Assembly (NCBI GenBank): GCA_009777955.1
Contig: WRKW01000006.1
Location: 1 to 64,000 of the forward strand
Direction of reading: 5' to 3'
DNA length: 64,000 nucleotides
DNA from: Alphaproteobacteria bacterium
GTDB taxonomy: Bacteria > Pseudomonadota > Alphaproteobacteria > Rs-D84
The stretch's first letter is position 1. Every line of letters begins with the position of its first letter. The translations under genes and the position numbers were made by a program. Shown here one piece after another: positions 59,466 through 64,000 of the stretch. The notes below the pieces were generated by a model. That model was not told where the DNA came from. It was given only the letters and a program-made list of their open reading frames with translations, and did no database searches.

Positions 59466-59897
59466 ATGAAAAAAATATTTCCGCTGATTATTTCTTTTGC
59501 CATTTGCGCGTGTACATTTCAGACGAAGCAGCGTGGGTATGTTTTTCCGGAAGATACTGAAGAACGGCTGATGACGGTAAAAAACACCGCAGATCTGGAA
59601 GAAAAGTTTGGAAGTCCTTTGGCGCGTACTGTATACGGGGAATCGATCTGGATATACTATGGTGCGGATGAAAATTATCACGGGCCATTCCCGTTGACTT
59701 GGGATAATCGGAAAGTATTGCTTGTGCGGATAGACGGAAACCGTGTGATGGATACGAAAATCCTGAATGACAAAGATTTGCCCGATGTAAGAATTGCAAG
59801 TGGTGCGACCCCCATACCCGCGGAAATCCAGCTTAATATGCTGGAAGAACTGGTAAACAACATCGGTCGTTTCAGTCCGGCGGGACTGGGGCAGTAA
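59466..59897 (+). CDS. BamE/OmlA-like small lipoprotein
   Basis: FAICACTFQTKQRGYVFPEDTEERLMTVKNTADLEEKFGSPLARTVYGESIWIYYG. Confidence 0.65.
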   Translation: MKKIFPLIISFAICACTFQTKQRGYVFPEDTEERLMTVKNTADLEEKFGSPLARTVYGESIWIYYGADENYHGPFPLTWDNRKVLLVRIDGNRVMDTKILNDKDLPDVRIASGATPIPAEIQLNMLEELVNNIGRFSPAGLGQ

Positions 59898-59965
59898 ATT
59901 GCACTTCGTATATTTGTATGATATAATCAACCGGATAGAGAGAGACGAATCGAAAGGTTTTCGTT

Positions 59966-60526
59966 ATGGTTGCTAAAAAACTAGAGTTTAAGAACGGACA
60001 GTTCGTTGTATATCCGACCCAGGGTGTCGGAAAGGTTACGCGTGTGGAAGAACAAAATATCGGCGGACAAAAAATCCATATGATAGTGATAGAATTTGGC
60101 CAGAACAATATGATTCTGCGCGTGCCGCTTGAAAGGGCAGAAATTTCCGGCCTACGCCCGCTGGTCAGCGCAAGGAAAATGGACGAAGCTATTGACAGCG
60201 CAAAGCGTGCCGCGGGTGCAAAGCGTATGATTTGGGCGCGCCGCGCGGCGGCATACGAAGAAAGCATAAATTCGGGCGATCCGATGAGATTGGCGGAAGT
60301 AGTGCGCGATCTTCAGCGACGGTCGGCAGCGGATACCATGACATTTTCTGGCCGCCAGCTTTATATGCGCGCGCTTGAACGCATGGCCCAGGAGTTTGCC
60401 GCCCTGCATAAAATAGATGTAGAATCGGCATCTGATAAAATTGAAGAAATTTTGGGTGTGCCAAAAGAAATCGACCTTAACGCCGCGGAAGAAGATGGCG
60501 AGGAGCCATTTGAAGAAGAAAAATGA
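59966..60526 (+). CDS. CarD family transcriptional regulator
   Basis: FKNGQFVVYPTQGVGKVTRVEEQNIGGQKIHMIVIEF. Confidence 0.92.
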   Translation: MVAKKLEFKNGQFVVYPTQGVGKVTRVEEQNIGGQKIHMIVIEFGQNNMILRVPLERAEISGLRPLVSARKMDEAIDSAKRAAGAKRMIWARRAAAYEESINSGDPMRLAEVVRDLQRRSAADTMTFSGRQLYMRALERMAQEFAALHKIDVESASDKIEEILGVPKEIDLNAAEEDGEEPFEEEK

Positions 60527-60610
60527 TCTTCAATCTGGTGTAAAAAAACACTTTCAATATCTTTTGTCTTTTACTATTATGCCCTTGAATATAAGCTAAG
60601 GAGAGGCATA

Positions 60611-61201
60611 ATGAAAAAGTTTTTAGTGACTTGTTTTGTGATGTGTATGCTGTCAATTCCAGGCCACGCAGTGTTTCGATGTGTGGACAATAGAAATCCT
60701 GGTAATTGCACTAATATAGGATCCAATCTTTGGAGAGCGCATGGTTGTGCAACACCAGGAGCGTCGGAATTTTTTGGAACTTTTCGGTGTTCAGATACAC
60801 CGGGAACTATGGGTACAAAAGGAACCCCAAGTAATACAGGGGGGGCACATTGTTGGTGCAACCTTACAAGAACTCCTAATGGCGGATGGGTATATGCGGA
60901 TGTTTCTGCTGGAACCGCTCCCGCCAATCTGGTAGCGCCTGCACCGCCTGCTTCCGCCGGGAGTTTTGAAAATTTACCACCAAATGAAGAGTGTAGTACG
61001 CTAGTGAATACCGCTAATTCACGATTAGCTGCCGCCAGAACAGAAATAGACAAAATAGAGCCTGCCATTGCTACGATAAATGGTGCAGATACACTGATCA
61101 AGGCACAAGCTGCTGAAATAAATTGTCTGAAAAAATGTTCAGAGGCCTGTGCAAATGCTGCCAGAAACGCGGGTAGTTTTCGTAACGGATTATGGCAATA
61201 A
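60611..61201 (+). CDS. Secreted protein, diverged CWC-family member with helical insert
   Basis: Signal peptide; SEFFGTFRCSDT...GGAHCWCNLTRTPNGGWVYADV...CLKKCSEACANAARNAGSFRNGLWQ. Confidence 0.75.
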   Translation: MKKFLVTCFVMCMLSIPGHAVFRCVDNRNPGNCTNIGSNLWRAHGCATPGASEFFGTFRCSDTPGTMGTKGTPSNTGGAHCWCNLTRTPNGGWVYADVSAGTAPANLVAPAPPASAGSFENLPPNEECSTLVNTANSRLAAARTEIDKIEPAIATINGADTLIKAQAAEINCLKKCSEACANAARNAGSFRNGLWQ

Positions 61202-61227
61202 TTCTGATATTCTAGAAAGGATGCCCG

Positions 61228-61536
61228 ATGAAAAAACTTATTTTCGGATTTATGTTAATATGTTCCGTGAATGTTGCCTTGGCTTCATCATGGCCGGCCA
61301 ATTGTCCCTCTGGAATGACAATAGAAAATGACAGTAACGCTGTTATCAGGGATTCTAATAATGATTCTAGCTATGATTGTACCCAGGTTGTTTTGTGCAA
61401 TAATTCCGCGGTAGACGGGTGTTTGTTGGGTGAAAGAGGTCTGAACCATACCGATGCAAATACACCATCCAGGGGAACATATAGAATTCCCACCACCGGT
61501 AACAATATAGAAAACGAAGTATGCTGGGCTAAATGA
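61228..61536 (+). CDS. Small secreted Cys-containing protein ending ...GNNIENEVCWAK
   Basis: Signal peptide MKKLIFGFMLICSVNVALA; RBS; directly downstream of 60611-61201. Confidence 0.65.
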   Translation: MKKLIFGFMLICSVNVALASSWPANCPSGMTIENDSNAVIRDSNNDSSYDCTQVVLCNNSAVDGCLLGERGLNHTDANTPSRGTYRIPTTGNNIENEVCWAK

Positions 61537-61754
61537 TAAAACTGAATAGCAAGAATTTATCTTTTCGGTGCTATTATTGTCATTGTTGTAAAGACCAATT
61601 ATCTTTTTAACTGCAACGAAGCTATCGCCATTCCCGTTGCTGGTCGCGCCGTAGCGATAGCAAAGGTGGAAAACAAAATCCCTTGTAAAAAAAAGCTATT
61701 CGCGGGCAAAGCCCGCGAATAAAATTATAATTTCTGCCGATCTGCGATTATCGA

Positions 61755-62210
61755 CTAAAAGGGTATGTCATCGCCTATTTGTGCGACAGATATTTCCTCG
61801 CGCGGTTGTGGGGTTGATTGCGTTTGGCTGTCGCCATAGTTACCACTTTCCCCCGATGACTTTGTTCCGCCCAAAAGTATCATTTGTGCACCCATGTTTT
61901 GCAGAACAACTTCCGTAGTCCAGACATCTTGACCCTGTTGATTTTGCCATTTGCGAGTGCGCAAGGTGCCTTCTACATAAATTTTTGTTCCTTTTTGCAA
62001 GAAACGTTCTGCCACTTCGGCAAGGTTGGGGTTAAAAATTACCACACGATGCCATTCTGTCTGCTCGCGTCGTTCCCCGGTGTTTTTATCTTTCCAAGAT
62101 TCGCTGGTCGCCAGCGAAAAAGTTACGATTTTCCCGGTCTGACTGCTGCGCACCTGTGGATCTTGACCCAAATTTCCCAGCAATGTCACTTTGTTTATAC
62201 TTCCTGCCAT
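61755..62210 (-). CDS. ssb: Single-stranded DNA-binding protein
   Basis: MAGSINKVTLLGNLGQDPQVR...EEISVAQIGDDIPF acidic tail. Confidence 0.95.
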   Translation of the reverse strand: MAGSINKVTLLGNLGQDPQVRSSQTGKIVTFSLATSESWKDKNTGERREQTEWHRVVIFNPNLAEVAERFLQKGTKIYVEGTLRTRKWQNQQGQDVWTTEVVLQNMGAQMILLGGTKSSGESGNYGDSQTQSTPQPREEISVAQIGDDIPF

Positions 62211-62279
62211 GATTCTTCCTTTTTTTGTTTTATCATGTATGAATTAAAGCGAAAAGCATGTGTTAAAGCAAGAAAAAAG

Positions 62280-62483
62280 TTATTTTTTCACCGCCCACCA
62301 AAGTCCCATCAGCCAACCAATGCCTGTCCAGCCGAATACCCAGCTGGAAAATCGAACTTGAGCCATTTGAACCCCGGCAATTTTATTCTGCCGTGCCAAC
62401 CATGCTGGAAACATCCAAATGATCCAGATGATACCGATTGCAAATATGTATTTAATTATCAAAACGGCCAGTTTAAATTCCAT
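62280..62483 (-). CDS. Superinfection-immunity-like small membrane protein
   Basis: 67 aa; [18 protein letters not shown] resembles Imm_superinfect family; start overlaps enolase 3' end. Confidence 0.65.
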   Translation of the reverse strand: MEFKLAVLIIKYIFAIGIIWIIWMFPAWLARQNKIAGVQMAQVRFSSWVFGWTGIGWLMGLWWAVKK

Positions 62484-63732
62484 ACCTTGCCTTTCCACCC
62501 AAATGTTCTTCAATACGCAGCAATTGATTGTATTTTGCCACGCGGTCTGTGCGTGACATACTGCCTGTTTTAATCTGGCCGGCATTTGTTGCGACGGCAA
62601 GATCCGCAATCGCTGTATCTTCCGTTTCGCCCGAACGATGGGATATGATAACCCCGTATCCTGCATCTTGTGCCATTCTTATCGCATCGAAAGTTTCAAT
62701 AAGGCTGCCGATCTGGTTTATCTTTACAAGAATCGCATTGGCTATCCCCGAATCAATCCCGCGTCGCAGACGTTCCGGATTGGTAACAAACAGATCATCG
62801 CCGATCAGCTGGATGCGTGAACCGATTCGTTGGGTCATCAATTTCCATCCGTCCCAATCGTCTTCGGCCAATCCATCTTCGATTGATATAATGGGATAAC
62901 TGGCAATTAAATTTTCGTAAAACTCTATCATCTGTTCAGATGACAGTTTTTTTCCTTCAAATTCGTATTTTCCATCCTTGTAAAATTCCGTTGATGCAAC
63001 ATCCATGCCGAAAGCTATGTCTTTTCCGGCCGTATAACCTGCGGTTGAAATTGCTTCCATAATCGTATCAAGTGCTTCTTTTGTGCTGTTGAAATTTGGG
63101 GCGAATCCACCCTCGTCGCCGACGTTTGTGGAATTTCCGTCTTGTTGTAAAATGGATTTCAAGGAATGAAAAATTTCTGTTCCCATGCGAATTGCTTCGG
63201 ATTCAGTCTTTGCGCCAACGGGGATAATCATGAATTCTTGGACATCCAATCCATTGTCTGCATGCGCGCCGCCATTGATAATATTCATCATTGGTCGGGG
63301 CAGGGTATTTCCATTTGTTCCGTAAATCGTGGCCATGTGTTCGTATAGCGGTCTTCCTGTCTGTATAGCGGCGGCCATTGCCGATGCCATGGATACAGCA
63401 AGTATCGCGTTCGCGCCCAAGCGCGATTTATTTTGCGTTCCATCCAAATCCAGCATTGTTTTATCCAACAGTTTTTGATCGCGTGCGTCAATTCCTTTTA
63501 TCGCCGCTGCGATTTCATTGTTTACGTTGGCAACGGCTTTGGATACCCCTTTGCCCATAAAGATTTTGCCGCCATCACGCAGTTCAAGTGCTTCGTGGGT
63601 TCCGGTTGATGCGCCGCTGGGCACTGCTGCGCGACCGACCGCGCCGCCGCTTAATGTAATTTCTGATTCTATTGTGGGATTGCCACGGCTATCTATAATC
63701 TGCCGTGCGTGCACTTTAAGTATTTCAAACAT
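62473..63732 (-). CDS. eno: Enolase
   Basis: [44 protein letters not shown]. Confidence 0.96.
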   Translation of the reverse strand: MFEILKVHARQIIDSRGNPTIESEITLSGGAVGRAAVPSGASTGTHEALELRDGGKIFMGKGVSKAVANVNNEIAAAIKGIDARDQKLLDKTMLDLDGTQNKSRLGANAILAVSMASAMAAAIQTGRPLYEHMATIYGTNGNTLPRPMMNIINGGAHADNGLDVQEFMIIPVGAKTESEAIRMGTEIFHSLKSILQQDGNSTNVGDEGGFAPNFNSTKEALDTIMEAISTAGYTAGKDIAFGMDVASTEFYKDGKYEFEGKKLSSEQMIEFYENLIASYPIISIEDGLAEDDWDGWKLMTQRIGSRIQLIGDDLFVTNPERLRRGIDSGIANAILVKINQIGSLIETFDAIRMAQDAGYGVIISHRSGETEDTAIADLAVATNAGQIKTGSMSRTDRVAKYNQLLRIEEHLGGKARYGI

Positions 63733-63855
63733 AATTCCTTCCTTTCTTTAATCGCATTTATAGACGATAGAAAGGGCAAAGGGCAAGGGGAAAAATAATG
63801 GACAGAATTTAGAATTCGTAAAATGTGGGATGATATTCGATTCGCGTACTTTTAT

Positions 63856-64000
63856 TTACATTGCGAAATTTTCGCCAAGATATACTTTGCGTACAACCGG
63901 GTCTTTTACTATTTCCGGTGTCGTGCCATGCTTTAATATTTTTCCATCATGCAATACATAAGATCGGTCTGTAATACCAAGCGTTTCGCGTACATTATGG
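63856..64000 (-). CDS. lptB: LPS export ABC transporter ATP-binding protein LptB, C-terminal part
   Basis: Complement encodes HNVRETLGITDRSYVLHDGKILKHGTTPEIVKDPVVRKVYLGENFAM*; truncated by window edge. Confidence 0.85.
   Translation of the reverse strand, partial: HNVRETLGITDRSYVLHDGKILKHGTTPEIVKDPVVRKVYLGENFAM

Overview
The window is a dense stretch of bacterial chromosome. Gene content (DnaA, DnaN, ParE, TolB, AsmA, RbfA, DapA, PlsY, GatCAB, CarD, LptB) suggests a host-associated or anaerobic alphaproteobacterium; this taxonomy is inference only. No rRNA, tRNA, CRISPR array, prophage or transposase was recognised. Most of the window is housekeeping. The striking exception is a dispersed multicopy cassette, with copies at about 8.1-8.9, 14.0-14.9, 29.0-29.4 (truncated) and 50.8-51.8 kb, plus the promoter end of another copy at the left edge. 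Each intact cassette has three parts: (a) a REP-like array of hairpin repeats (ATTGCGA...GAAGCAAT) at the 3' end; (b) a gene for a small secreted Cys-rich protein with a constant signal peptide, constant blocks (SNVSEFSGTSLCS, GNPVADSG..CWCKLTSIPGFSVASSAWVF) and variable inter-block segments; (c) a nearly identical ~75 bp promoter/leader (TTGACC/A-17-TATAAT). A ~35 bp spacer inside each repeat array lies in opposite orientations in different copies, as if flipped between inverted repeats. Diverged proteins with the same CWC...C-x3-C-x3-C signature occur at 33.7-34.1 and 60.6-61.2 kb. Other points of note: a 73 bp perfect terminal-inverted-repeat element with an 8 bp direct duplication after fba, a second AT-rich/hairpin repeat family (six copies), dispersed type IVb pilus-like genes, and a ~1000 aa Cys-rich secreted protein. 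All calls come from reading the sequence and supplied ORFs; no searches were run.
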